Assembly: GCF_036711975.1 (NCBI RefSeq)
Contig: NC_091973.1
Coordinates: forward strand, 15,810,001 to 15,874,000
DNA length: 64,000 bases
Reading direction: 5' to 3'
Origin: Onthophagus taurus
Taxonomy: Eukaryota; Arthropoda; Insecta; Coleoptera; Scarabaeidae
The notes below the pieces were generated by a model that worked only from the letters and a program-made list of their open reading frames with translations, was not told the origin of the DNA and searched no databases. The translations under genes were made by a program, and so were the position numbers. Numbering within the stretch: position 1 is the first letter of the stretch; each line of letters opens with the position of its first letter. Positions 51,663-61,410 of this stretch are shown here, piece by piece.

Positions 51663-51828
51663 TGTTAATTAAATTAAAACTAGAATTAATACTAGCACTA
51701 TCAGTACAACTAACACTAGACCTAGAAGACCTCGGCTTTATTCAGTCTTTTGTGTGAACCGTTTTCATTGAGTAATCTAAGTTGCCTATCTATAACTTAT
51801 TTAAATAAACTAAACTAAACTCATTACA
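51663..51828 (-). repeat. Gypsy-Y 3' LTR
   Basis: It starts TGTTAATTAAATT and ends CTCATTACA on the plus strand. The block from CTTTATTCAGTC to CATTACA is nearly the same as in the right LTR; the outer 70 bases differ. An A-rich purine run lies just inside (GTAAAGTAAAAAAAAAGATG on the minus strand). Confidence 0.7.
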
Positions 51829-51989
51829 ACATCTTTTTTTTTACTTTACATTATAATCTAATACAAAATCATTATATCTATCTGGAACCTTTTTTGTTCG
51901 AACTGGACGAACAGAGTTTTCAATCTGAACATTGTTTGTGTCATGGACCACTTCATTTTTCAAATCAATCTCTTCATCCTCTTCTTTAT

Positions 51990-52690
51990 TCTTTATACAT
52001 AATGTGAAATATTATGGTTTCTTTCTTGATCAGGTTTTATATAAGATCTCTTGTTATAATGTGGTTTAATAAATTGAATATTGCTAATTATGTATTTACC
52101 ATCACTTCTTTTAATTTTATATGTTCTTTCCCTAACTTTACCTATAACTTCACCTCTTTGCCATACACTTTTAGGTGTTTCTTGGTATCTAATTATTTCA
52201 TCATTTTGGTAGTTTTTTATAACTTTTTTATACGCATTATTATTATAATATTTTGCACTTTTTCTTTATCCTGTTTCAATTTTGAATTATAGATAGTTCT
52301 GTTTATTGTTTTTGGTTGTAATTTATTTTTCTTTATAGGTAAGTTTTCTCTTAGGTTTTTACTCATTAAAATTTGAGCTGGAGTATAACAATGTAATATA
52401 TAATGTATTTCTTAGTGCTAACAAAACTAAATAAAAATCATTTGATTCCAGCGATTTTTTTAACATTTTCTTTATGGTTTGTATTGTTCTTTCTGTTTGA
52501 CCATTAGATTGTTGATGATATGGAGAAGAATTCATAAATGTAAAATTCCATTCTTTAGCAAAATTGGCATATTCTTTACTCTTCAGTTGACTTCCACTAT
52601 CTGATATTACAATTTTAGGTATTCCGTGTCTCGCAAAAATAGATTTAAGACTCTCTATTACCTTTTTTTGATGTCATCTATTTAAATTTA
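51990..52690 (-). pseudogene. Gypsy-Y integrase fragment
   Basis: The minus strand reads IESLKSIFARHGIPKIVISD, then SPYHQQSNGQTERTIQTIKK, carrying the second catalytic Asp (ISDSGSQ) and the Glu (QTERT). Downstream, in shifted frames, is a tail with WQRGEVIGKVRERTYKIKR, typical of the end of gypsy pol. The first catalytic Asp is missing because the deletion junction lies at about 52690. Confidence 0.8.
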
Positions 52691-52800
52691 TTTGCATTAC
52701 TCCTACATAATTTTTTAAAATGTCCCAACCTATCGCATGACAAACATTTTTTACCAAACGCTAGGCATTCATTAATTTTGTGTGTAACCACATCAAGTAC
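52691..52800 (-). pseudogene. Gypsy-Y gag zinc-knuckle end
   Basis: The minus strand encodes CLSCDRLGHFKKLC, a CX2CX4HX4C zinc knuckle, preceded by THKINECLAFGKK. It is the end of the gag whose first part lies at 61411-62089 on the other side of the copia insertion. Confidence 0.8.
52796..52800. repeat. Copia target duplication, left copy
   Basis: AGTAC, repeated at 61411-61415. Removing the insertion and one copy rejoins the gypsy-Y gag, apart from a small frameshift. Confidence 0.75.
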
Positions 52801-53197
52801 TGTTGTTTTAGGGCAAGTCACGGTTTGATTTTAAACAACCGGGACCAACTAAATTAAGTTTATTATTTATTATTTCTACTTCAACGTGTTAGAACGTTTT
52901 ACAACCATGTTACAACTATTATTAACCATTGAACTGCTTAACTTGTTCTTGTACGACTGAAGATATAGTTTCAAAAACAAAAGTTATGCAACCGTTTAAC
53001 AAGTACAATCTTTAATTACCTTATTTGTTTTTGTTGTGTTATAATTTCTCTGTTCTTCTTTTTTGTTTACTGATCTTGTGGTTTCGGATCCATCTGTTTT
53101 TGTCAAACGTCGGTTCGTGTATTTTCCCTTTCTCATCTCCTCGATACAATCATTTTCTTCTGTTATGCAACCGTACTTACATTATGTAAGCATTACA
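52801..53197 (-). repeat. Copia 3' LTR with a captured gag segment
   Basis: It starts TGTTGTTTTAGGGC and runs to about CATTACA (53197). It holds the empty P-element site (GTTTCAAA once, near 52970). From about 53000 to 53163 it contains a copy of the gypsy-Y gag sequence found at 61411-61580, flanked on both sides by GTTATGCAACCG. Confidence 0.85.
53000..53163. repeat. Duplicated gypsy-Y gag segment inside the copia LTR
   Basis: The segment AGTACAATCTTTAATTACC... matches 61411-61580 almost base for base, except for an 11-base block (CTCGAACCGAC-like) that is missing here. It begins at the same AGTAC that flanks the right copia LTR. Confidence 0.85.
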
Positions 53198-53389
53198 TGT
53201 TGCCCATTTAATACTATTTTTCGTTTAACTATTTAACATTCGCCCGTAAACGAAAAATAAACAATAACAAAGTCCTAAATTATACCCACAATATTTTTCC
53301 TAAACTTAGTGAATTTAACCCTTTCAAGGGGTTTTGTGAACATATCACTAATGTTCTCTTCACTGTTACAAAACTGTAGTACAATTTTC

Positions 53390-54150
53390 TTATCCGTTAC
53401 TTCGTCTGCTTATTACGCCACTTTTAATTAAACTAATAGCACTTTTATTATCCATGTTTAACATGGCTATATACTCCGCCTCCGTAGTTGATAAAGCAAC
53501 TATTGGTTGCTTTCTTGCTACCCAACTTATTGGTCCATCGTTTAACATTATCACGAATCCGGCCGTGCTTTTTCTTGTGTCTGTACAATTCGCGTAATCC
53601 GCATCACAATACGCACTTAATTTTAAATTTTTAAGTGCCGTGTTTAATCGATATTTAATACCAATGTTTTTATGAGTATTCAAATATTTTAAAATCCTTT
53701 TCACATTGATTACGTCACTGTTTGTTACTTTATTTATGAAACGACTTACAAAGTTTACCGCGAAGCTAATGTTCGGTCGTGTTTTCTTTGCCAAATACAA
53801 CAAACTACCCACAGCCTCTTGATAAGGAAAGTTTTTAATTATTGTATCACTTCTTTTAAAGTCACTTATAGTTAATGGTATATGAGTCTCTTTTGATTCA
53901 TTCATTTTAAATTTTTCGGTTATTTTTTCAATTAGTTTAATTTGTTGTAGTTTTAATTCATTATTTTTTATTTTTATGTTTTGTCCTAGGAAATTGTTTG
54001 GATTTACCCATGATTTTGTGATGAAGTTTTTATTTAATTTATTAATTACGTATTTTATGTGTTCTTTATTATTTGATATGATGAGGCCATCATCTACATA
54101 AATAGCCATAATTAATGCTCTGTCACTGTTTTTAAATATACACTGTTCTG
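53390..54150 (-). pseudogene. Copia RT C-terminus and RNase H
   Basis: It begins in the palm with MAIYVDDGLIISNNKEHIKY (catalytic YVDD at about 54089-54100), then NFLGQNIKIKNNELKLQQ, the connection GSLLYLAKKTRPNISFAVN, and RNase H with AYCDADYANCTDTRKSTAGF and VALSTTEAEYIAM. The RT amino half is missing: only a few codons (QCIFKNSDRALI) precede the YVDD. A small deletion shortens RNase H before MDNKSAISLIKS. Confidence 0.88.
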
Positions 54151-54154
54151 ACTT

Positions 54155-55357
54155 TCATTGTTGCAACTCAATTTCTACTTCCTCTTCATCATCTCTCTTA
54201 TCTTCATTATTTTCTTGTCTTTCTTCATTTTTCTGACATTCTTGATCTCTCCTATCTTCATTATTTTCTTGTCTTTCTTCATTTTCTTCTTTCGTGTCAT
54301 CAACCAGTATTTTAATTTTTTTATTTTCGAATATTGCATCTCTCGAGATAATTATTCTTTGTTTTTTCTCATCAAAAAACCTATGTCCATTGCTTGCATA
54401 TCCTACAAATATCATTCTTTCACTTCTTTCATTTAATTTTTTAAGGTAACCAAGCTTCTTTACATGAGCATAAGTACCAAATATCTGTAGATTTTTTAAG
54501 TTTGGTTTCTTTCCATTCCACATTTCGTATGGAGTGCATCCTGTGGTCGTTGTTGGTGTTCTATTCATTAAATAAGCACTAGCTCGTACAGCTTCACCCC
54601 AAAATCTTTTTCCTAATCCCGAATCATATATCAAAGCTCTTGTCTTTTCCATTATTGTTCTATTTGCTCGCTCAGCTTTTCCATTTAATTGTGGAGTATG
54701 TGGTATAGTATAGTCTAATGCTGTTCCTTTTTTTTTGCACCAGTTTTGCAATTCATTATTGGTGTACTCTTTTCCATTATCGCAACTGATTTTTTTAACT
54801 TTTGCTTCTAATTTTGTTTCGACTTTTTTGACGTATTCTTGTATTATTTCAGGCACTTCACTTTTGTTATTTATGATGTATACTTCAATGTGATGAGTAT
54901 AATCATCTAACATTGTTACAAAATATTTCTTTCCATCCCATGTTTCCGGGTCAATTGGTCCACATTTTTTGGTCCACAGACAACAAATTCTTTTCCAATT
55001 CCGATACATATATGCATCTTTCAGGTTACAATTTCCTGGTTCAATTTCTCCTATTGCTTCTGTTTTTATCGTTTGATCCTTTTTTGCTGTTCCTATATTT
55101 TCATTTAATTTTTCAGTCTTGATCAAAATCTTCATGTCATTTGTCATGTGGGTTGAGGGACCCGAATCCAGTATCCATTCTGATTTTTTATTTAAGTTTT
55201 TTGCAGCCAGGAAACTTACCTTGTCTTCAACTTTAACTTTATTTTTTTCATTTTTATTCCTGAAAAAACATTGTTTTTCAGAATGATTATTTTTCTTGCA
55301 TCCTTGTTTGTTTTTGCAATTTTTTGCGATGTGCCCTTTTTTCCACATTTGAAGCAT
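54155..55357 (-). pseudogene. Copia protease and integrase
   Basis: The protease core is WILDSGPSTHMTNDM (DSG). Soon after, a deletion joins the pre-integrase segment to LWTKKCGPIDPETWDGKKYF. Integrase shows FVTMLDDYTHHIEVYII with the first Asp, KISCDNGKEYTNNEL with the second, and PHTPQLNGKAERANRTIMEK with the Glu. The end is a Glu/Arg/Asn-rich tail made of repeats of EERQENNEDRRD-type units. Integrase is readable to the end, but RT no longer follows. Confidence 0.88.
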
Positions 55358-55968
55358 GTTATGTTGTTTGGTTTATTGTGTCTATTAGTTCTTTTTTGTT
55401 CACCTTTAAATGCCACCTGTTCCGTTGTGTTTTCACTTTTCATTCTCAACTCTTCGTTAAGCAATCTTCCGGTTAGTTTTTCAAAAGATTTATCTTTCTC
55501 TGAAGCCGACTCCCAACCACTTCTAAAATATTTATACGTATTTGGTACTATCGATAATAACTTTGTTATTTTCATTTCGTCTGTTATTTCTTGTTTTAAT
55601 CCCCTTAGTTTGTGGGTTATATTTTCAAGTTCTGCTATGTTCGACCCCATATCAACTTCCTTTTTAAATTGTAATTGGTAAAATCTTGTAGTAGTCTGTA
55701 GTTCACATCTTCTGTATCTCTTTGATACATTCCCGACAATTTTTCGATCATTTCATTTGCCGTCTTACTGTTTAGCACATACATCATCGGTTGTTTTTCA
55801 ATTGTTGTTTCTTTTGGACATTTATTTATTCCATAAGCTATCTCATACCCTTGGCCTTAAAAAAGATTCCAATTTGAAAGCTCCACACTTCATAGTTCTC
55901 CGCTCCTTTCAATGTGTCAATACTTGCATATTCGTTAGTTTGACTCATTTTTATTATTTATTTTATTT
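55216..55968 (-). pseudogene. Copia gag
   Basis: The start is MSQTNEYASIDTLKGAENYE at 55948 downward, followed by YEVWSFQIGIFFKAKGM. A frameshift near 55855 leads to KQPMMYVLNSKTANEMIEKL, and another near 55680 to the open frame 55216-55650 with NITHKLRGLKQEITDEMKI and CFKCGKKGTSQKIAK. The zinc knuckle lacks its usual His and last Cys in this frame because of a further shift. It resembles copia gags with the NYxxW start. Confidence 0.8.
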
Positions 55969-56211
55969 TAATTTTTTTATTTTAATTTTTGTTTTTAACT
56001 TTTTCGTTTATATTTATAAATAAATTAAAATGTCTTACCGAATTTTTTATCCTAAGTTTTGAGTTTGTTTTTATTCACTTGCTTTTAACCGTCAACGATT
56101 TCTTCCATTGTTTCGATGAGACAACAATGGCGACCGCGTTTTGGCGTCGTTTTTATGAAACTTTCCTTTTTATTTTTTATTCCCTGGCTTTTCTCACTTT
56201 TCTTCGTTGCG

Positions 56212-56224
56212 TGGGCCCATAACC
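56212..56224 (-). promoter_or_regulatory. Copia primer-binding site
   Basis: On the minus strand GGTTATGGGCCCA directly follows the LTR end. This is the same kind of sequence as the primer site of the Drosophila copia element, which pairs with an internal part of initiator tRNA-Met. Confidence 0.8.
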
Positions 56225-56398
56225 TGTTGTTTTAGGGCAAATCAGGGTTTGATTTTAAACAACCGGGACCAACTAAATTAAGTTTATTATGTATTATTTC
56301 TACTTCAACGTGTTAGAACGTTTTACAACCATGTTACAACTATTATAACCATTGAACTACTTAACTTGTTCTTGTACGACTGAAGATATAGTTTCAAA
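56225..56398 (-). repeat. Copia 5' LTR, part left of the P element
   Basis: It matches 52801-52977 with a few differences. It is cut at GTTTCAAA by the P element and continues at 61349. Confidence 0.9.
56391..56398. repeat. P element target duplication, left copy
   Basis: GTTTCAAA, exactly repeated at 61341-61348. Eight bases is the duplication length of P elements. Confidence 0.95.
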
Positions 56399-56789
56399 CA
56401 CAGAATATAACAGAAAGGACAAAGAGATCTTCCCGCTAAAACGCATTTTTATACGCTGGTGCGGCACCGCCATATTTGTGATAGTTAGTCGTCTACTCGT
56501 CTGTCCCCACGGTCCCCACTCCCACTCTGCGTTTGTTCACCACGTGCGATAGGTGTGAGAGAGTTTACGTTTGTTTGCGATTCTTATCATTTGTGTTAAT
56601 AGTTTTGTTTCTTTAGTTTTATTATTGTTAGGTGTAGCGTAGTTTATTTATAGTGTTTCTACTTTATTAATTCTTATATTTTAAAATAGTAGTAGTTTTT
56701 TCAGCGTAGTTTAGTTTTTCACGGTCTAATTTAGTTAGTTAATGTATTTTTAATTTTTTTTATTAGTATTGTATTGTATTTAATATAAA

Positions 56790-57162
56790 ATGAGTGTGAG
56801 AGGTGGTTTTTACTGTGTAGTACATGATTGTAATACTCGTAGTGGTCATACAAACATAAGCATGTTTCGAATACCAAAAAATCAAGAAAGGTAAACAAAA
56901 TGTGATATCAACATTTTCTTATAATTTAATACCTAATATAATTTTTTTAGAGCAAGTCAGTGGCTGAAAGCTTGCGACCGATTAGATTTGCAAGACAAAT
57001 TCTTAGAACAATTGTACAATTGCTATAGAGTTTGTGCCTTGCATTTTAAAAATAACATGTACAGTGATCCATACAAAAAAAGGTTGTTACCCACTGCAGT
57101 TCCTACTGAATTTACAGAGAAAACAAGCCAAAATCCTAAGGAGAAGATTGTGATATTATCTG
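56790..57162 (+). CDS. P transposase exons 1 and 2: THAP DNA-binding domain
   Basis: Exon 1 (56790-56890) starts MSVRGGFYCVVHDCNTRSGH, carrying the first two zinc Cys, and ends at AG before GTAAAC. Exon 2 (56951-57162) has ASQWLKACDRLDLQDKFLEQ with the conserved Trp and RVCALHFKNNMYSDPYKKRLL with the Cys and His that complete the C2CH site, followed by the conserved Pro (LLPTAVPTEF). THAP domains of P transposases bind inside the element ends. The two exons give about 104 codons. Confidence 0.9.
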
Positions 57163-57220
57163 GTAATTGTACCAATAAATTTTTATTTCAGCATATTGTT
57201 TAATGGATATTTTACTTTAG

Positions 57221-58166
57221 ATACTTTACTTGTTCCTTCAACATCGAAAGAGATTATTTCACCCAAGCTGGACTCTTTCGCAGGTATAAATGAAAGTAGT
57301 TTCACACAAAAACATTTTAAACAAAAACCTTTTGTTTTTCTTAAAGCTGGAGCCTCTGGAATGCCATGTACCTTTTTCTCAGATATAAATGTAAGTTGGG
57401 TTGGCCATTTTATTTTGATTTGTTTTAATTGTTAATTGATTGCTCCATGAATTTATTGCAATTGATTTAATTGAAAATTAAAATTTAATCATACTATACA
57501 ACTGAAAAGCAATAAAATATTATTTATGTGAATAAAAACTTTGCTTTTCAGAAGGGTGGAATTTTCTTTATTTTCGGCTCAACCGGTTTCGACTATTCTT
57601 TTTTAGTCATCTTCAGGAAAAAAGAATAGTCGAAACCGGTTGAGCCGAAAATAAAGAAAATTCCACCCTTCTGAAAAGCAAAGTTTTTATTCACATAAAT
57701 ATTCTAACAAGATGGGAAGTAATAATATTAATGAATAAAATATTACTTGTATTTTAAACAATTTTTTTTGTAGAACTGGGACGACCATCTGGAGGTCAAT
57801 GTGAGGAATCTCAAAGTACAGATAAACAACATAATACTGAATTATCTTCAGGTAAATTTTTAGAATAAATATGTCCCTTATTGTGCTGCATACAACATTT
57901 TTCTTACTAATTAAAATGAAAATTTTTAGATTTCACATTCAGCCCTTTGTTTGTTGAAGTGGATTCAGTATCAACAGGTAATCTATTAAAATATATCTTA
58001 AGAAAAAGTTTTCTTTGGCCTCTTAATCCTTTTTATTGTATTGTATTAAAAACTCCTTTTTCATTATGGACTTATTAAAATTATACTAATTGTTTTTTTG
58101 GTTCTATTTGAATAGAAACCACTCCAACTTCGTCCGCTATGTCAACTCCCAGCACTATAAAATCAG
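57221..58166 (+). CDS. P transposase exons 3 to 6: linker
   Basis: Exons 57221-57283, 57774-57851, 57930-57977 and 58116-58166 each lie between an AG and a GT. With 101 and 212 bases from exons 1 and 2 their lengths (63, 78, 48, 51) keep a single open phase into exon 7, and the old P element has the matching exons. They encode a Ser/Thr/Pro-rich linker (LLVPSTSKEIISPKLDSFAG, GRPSGGQCEESQSTD). An apparent longer frame past 57283 does not fit the phase. Confidence 0.75.
57521..57701. repeat. Perfect palindrome, 84-bp arms, 13-base loop, in P intron 3
   Basis: Left arm 57521-57604 and right arm 57618-57701 are exact reverse complements; the loop is AGTCATCTTCAGG. On the minus strand, loop plus arm read CTGAAGATGACTA...TAGTCGAAACCGG, which resembles the CUGANGA...GAAA arrangement of hammerhead motifs and of Penelope-type ends. 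Nothing matching it lies in the old P element. It could be a small foldback insertion derived from a PLE end. Confidence 0.92.
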
Positions 58167-58256
58167 GTATGTGTAGATATTGTTAGAAATGAAACATTCG
58201 TACGTTATGGCGATTAACACCGATTACGGGTGTTTCTGGCCGAAGGCATAGCTGTA

Positions 58257-58681
58257 TATACAGCGTGTCCCGTATCTTCCGCATCAGAGCATTATACGGT
58301 TGTAGAATACATTATTCTGAAGCGATCTTTCTAATAAATTTTTTTCGAAATGTTTATAATAACCGCACGGGAACTGTTTAACAACGACCAATAACGGACG
58401 ACTTTGATTCACCGAAAAAGTTTATTTCTCTTTCCGTGACGAATCTATTGGTACACGTGGGAAAGGAGTTATCATCGGCGTAGCGGACCGGCCGAAGGAG
58501 GCACCGACTACCTGAGGCTGATTTGCGATCTGCTGATTGGACGAAAAACAGTTCGTTTAAACAGTTCCCGTGCGGTTATTATAAACATTTCGAAAAAATT
58601 TTATTAGAAAGATCGCTTCAGAATAATGTATCGTACAATCGTATAATGCTCTGATGCGGAAGATACGGGACACGCTGTATA
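58257..58681. mobile_element. Mariner-like MITE in P intron 6
   Basis: The element (58259-58679, 421 bases) has inverted ends of about 122 bases (58259-58380 and 58558-58679) with few mismatches, starting TACAGCGTGTCCCGTATCTT. It is flanked by TA on both sides. TA target sites and a TACAGxGTGTCCC end are typical of Tc1/mariner. The middle (58381-58557) is unique and non-coding. The matching intron in the old P element (31837-31958) lacks it. Confidence 0.88.
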
Positions 58682-58689
58682 CAGTATAT

Positions 58690-58790
58690 CTCTGGATCGA
58701 GTTACAAAGAGGAACCAAACATGTTAGAAAAATCAGTAATAAGAATTTATTTCCTCTTTGTAACTCAATCCATACTCGATTCGGAGACCG
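58690..58790. repeat. Short inverted repeat beside the MITE
   Basis: GAGTTACAAAGAGGA near 58698 and TCCTCTTTGTAACTC near 58752 are perfect inverted copies separated by about 40 bases. They may be a second small foldback insertion or the remains of the element that the MITE entered. Confidence 0.7.
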
Positions 58791-58857
58791 TATAGTATAA
58801 ATACATATAATAAATATAAAATCAGTTTTAATTAACATTTTGTTATTATCTCTTTAG

Positions 58858-60884
58858 AATCATTTGCACAAACAAATATGTCACTATCATCGAGCACGCC
58901 AAGGAAGAGAAAATTGAGACAATCAATAAAAAATTTACGATCAGAAAATTTAAAAGTGAGAAGATTACTTACAAATACAGTTAGTAACAACGAACCCACT
59001 TTGAAAGATTTTGACAATTGCTGTGATAAATTTTTGCCCAACGATTTGGCCAAGTTTGTTAAAATACAAGGAAGACTGTGCAATATTACTTCAACAAAAA
59101 GAACGTATAACACAGCATACAAAGAATTGAGTATGCAGTTATATTTTTTGGGTCCTCGTTCTTATAGATTTCTACAAACGTTATTCTATTTGCCTTCAAC
59201 AAGGACTTTAAGAAGGTTGACAGAACATTTAAAATTTTTGCCGGGGCTCAACAACATGCATTTGTACAAGGCATTGCAAATAAAAGTCTCTGGTATGGGT
59301 CATTTGGATAAGGATTGCATCCTATGCATTGACGAAATGGCTCTAAAAGAAAATTTCTTCTATCACATTGGAAGGGATGAAGTAGTCGGGGTTGTAGACA
59401 GAGGAGATAATAAAAGAGAGTACATTGTAGCTCGATCTGCTAATGTGTTTATGATTAGAGGGCTGATTAATAATAGGAAGCTACCACTTGGTTATTTTTT
59501 TACAACAACACTTACAGCATCAACCCTAAAGGAAGAAATCGAGGAATGCATCAAAAAATTAAAACATATTGGCCTCCATATAAGATGTGTCGTTACAGAT
59601 ATGGGAAGCAATTTTATTCAACTCCATAATCTTTTAAATATATCGCCCGAGACGGCGTGGATGTTTAATGCGGACGCCATTCCGTTTATTTTCGATACTC
59701 CTCATTTGCTGAAAGCAACAAGGAACAATTTAATAAAACACGATTTTCATTTTCATAATAAAAAAAACATCATGGAAATATATCGAAAAATTTTATGAAA
59801 TGGATGTCCAACAGAGAAATCGATTGGCACCCAAATTAACAGCAACACATATCAACCCGACCAACTTCCAAAAAATGAAAGTTAAATTGGCAGCCCAAAT
59901 TATTAGTAATACAGTGGCAAGTAGCTTAGAAGTGTACGTCTCTTTCAAAGCGCTCCCATCAGAGTGTATTGGGACAATCGAATTTATCGAAAGATTCAAT
60001 AAATTATTTGATATTCTTAACTCAAGAAAATATTCTGGCGATGACGAGCATCTAAATGAAATGTTACATTTCATTAAAAATTTAAAAGTAATCAATAACA
60101 AAGGAAATGACGTTACAACATCAATAAAATGTATAAAAGCATGGACAATAATAATTAGTGGTATCAAAACATTATGGAACACATTAAGAAAAAACAATCA
60201 TGAATACATAACAACAAGATACGTAAACCAAGATTGCCTAGAAAACTTTTTTGGGCAAATCAGGACGCAGGGCGGAAATTGTTTGAACCCAACACCCATC
60301 CAATTCGAAAGAAGCTTTCGAAAGTTGTTTTGTCAGAGATATTTTCATACCGGGAATGAGAATTGCAGCGATGATTTTGCCACATTTTTAGTAAAAATAA
60401 AGAAAATAAATATGGCCGAAATCATCGAGGAAGTGCCAGTGACATTAGAAACAAAAAATGTTGTTAACACTCTGGTTTCAGTAGACACGGACTACCGAAA
60501 CCAGGAGCTACCGGCCCAAAATGGGTTTACGTACGTCTGTGGATACCTGGCCAAAAAGGTATTGGCTGTGCACAATAATTGTGATACTTGTGCTATTATG
60601 TTTAATGAAGAAAATTTTGAAGCAAGCAAATTATTTATGCACTTTAAAAGTTTTTCTTCTGTCAGTGTGTACGGAAATTTAATATCAGCATCTGATTTAT
60701 TTTTAAATTACATTTTTAAATTAGAAGAATCATTTTATGATTTATACCCGAATGTAATATATAAGAGAGGGGTAGGTCGGCAATTTTTACAATACTTACA
60801 AACAATAGAACAATTTTATATGTACAAATTTTCCATCAAAATATTTGTTAAGTTTATTTATTTGTTAAGATTTCTTATTTTTTA
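58858..60884 (+). pseudogene. P transposase exon 7: catalytic domain, one frameshift
   Basis: After AG at 58856-58857 the frame reads a leucine-rich coiled segment (RQSIKNLRSENLKVRRLL), then LCNITSTKRTYNTAYKELS and the RNase H-like core: CILCIDEMALKENFFYHIG with the first Asp and RCVVTDMGSNFIQLHNLL with the second. The GTP-binding-type insertion region follows and NQDCLENFFGQIR carries the acidic residues near the end. The frame is broken once, within the eight-A run at about 59759-59766; the old P element shows the intended continuation (KKTSWEF-like). The rest runs to a stop at 60884. Total about 859 codons over seven exons. Confidence 0.9.
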
Positions 60885-61316
60885 AATTTATTTATTAGGT
60901 TAAGATTATTTTATACTCTAAAATTCCATAATAGAAATATTAAAAAAAATTTTGTAAATACTCCTAATATTTAATTTAAAATTGTAAATAAATTAAATAT
61001 TTTTATATGATCTACAGTTTATTTAATATCCACTATAAAAAATCTAGCATATTAATACGTTTAAAATTGATATTGTTACTTAACAATACTAATACTTATG
61101 AAATAAATTTTATGTATTTCAGTATTTGTACATTTTTATAACAATTAACGTAATTATATGTTCTTGATAGAAATTTAGTAACGACGGTATTTTGCTACAG
61201 ATTGGACACTAGACCATAAAAAGAGTATTTTAAATTTTAAAATTGCCGCCGTAACTATCACCAATATGGCGAAGGTTAAATAAAATGAACAGTAAAACAT
61301 CAAAGACGCCGCCGGT
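60885..61316 (+). other. 3' untranslated region of the P element
   Basis: AT-rich, no coding signal. It ends in CGCCGCCGGTTTTG next to the terminal repeat, shared with the old copy. Confidence 0.6.
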
Positions 61317-61348
61317 TTTGTCCTTTCTGTATATTCTGTGGTTTCAAA
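61317..61348. repeat. Right P terminal repeat and target duplication
   Basis: TTTGTCCTTTCTGTATATTC then TGTG (to 61340), followed by GTTTCAAA (61341-61348). Confidence 0.95.
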
Positions 61349-61410
61349 AACAAAAGTTATGCAACCGTACTTACATTATGTAAGCATTACATGTTGACTA
61401 TCTGTTGACT
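61349..61410 (-). repeat. Copia 5' LTR, part right of the P element
   Basis: AACAAAAGTTATGCAACCGT to CATTACATGTTG matches the other LTR. About 19 extra bases (ACTATCTGTTGACT-type) follow before AGTAC, so the exact LTR start is uncertain. Confidence 0.75.

Larger units (their letters stand above)
56399..61340 (+). mobile_element. Nearly intact P element with THAP transposase
   Basis: The element is 4942 bases. The left end is CACAGAATATAACAGAAAGG and the right end is its inverted counterpart with one base missing. Both ends are flanked by GTTTCAAA. The transposase gene has seven exons whose reading phases all agree, with one A-run indel. A MITE lies in intron 6 and a long palindrome in intron 3. 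The empty target is seen in the other LTR of the same copia (near 52970). It is in the same family as the old P element at 17799-50074. Confidence 0.95.
52801..61410 (-). mobile_element. Ty1/copia element, damaged, hosting a P element
   Basis: LTRs at 52801-53197 and at 56225-56398 plus 61349 onward flank a minus-strand gag, protease, integrase and RT/RNase H in copia order. The primer-binding site is next to the right LTR. The insertion is flanked by AGTAC. The right LTR contains the intact P element at 56399-61340. Several deletions (in gag-pre-integrase and in the RT amino half) and frameshifts make it inactive. Confidence 0.85.

Noticed and set aside
57284-57435. Extension of P exon 3 past 57283
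   Set aside because: The frame stays open, but the phases of later exons fit only if splicing occurs at 57283, and the old copy has a matching donor there.
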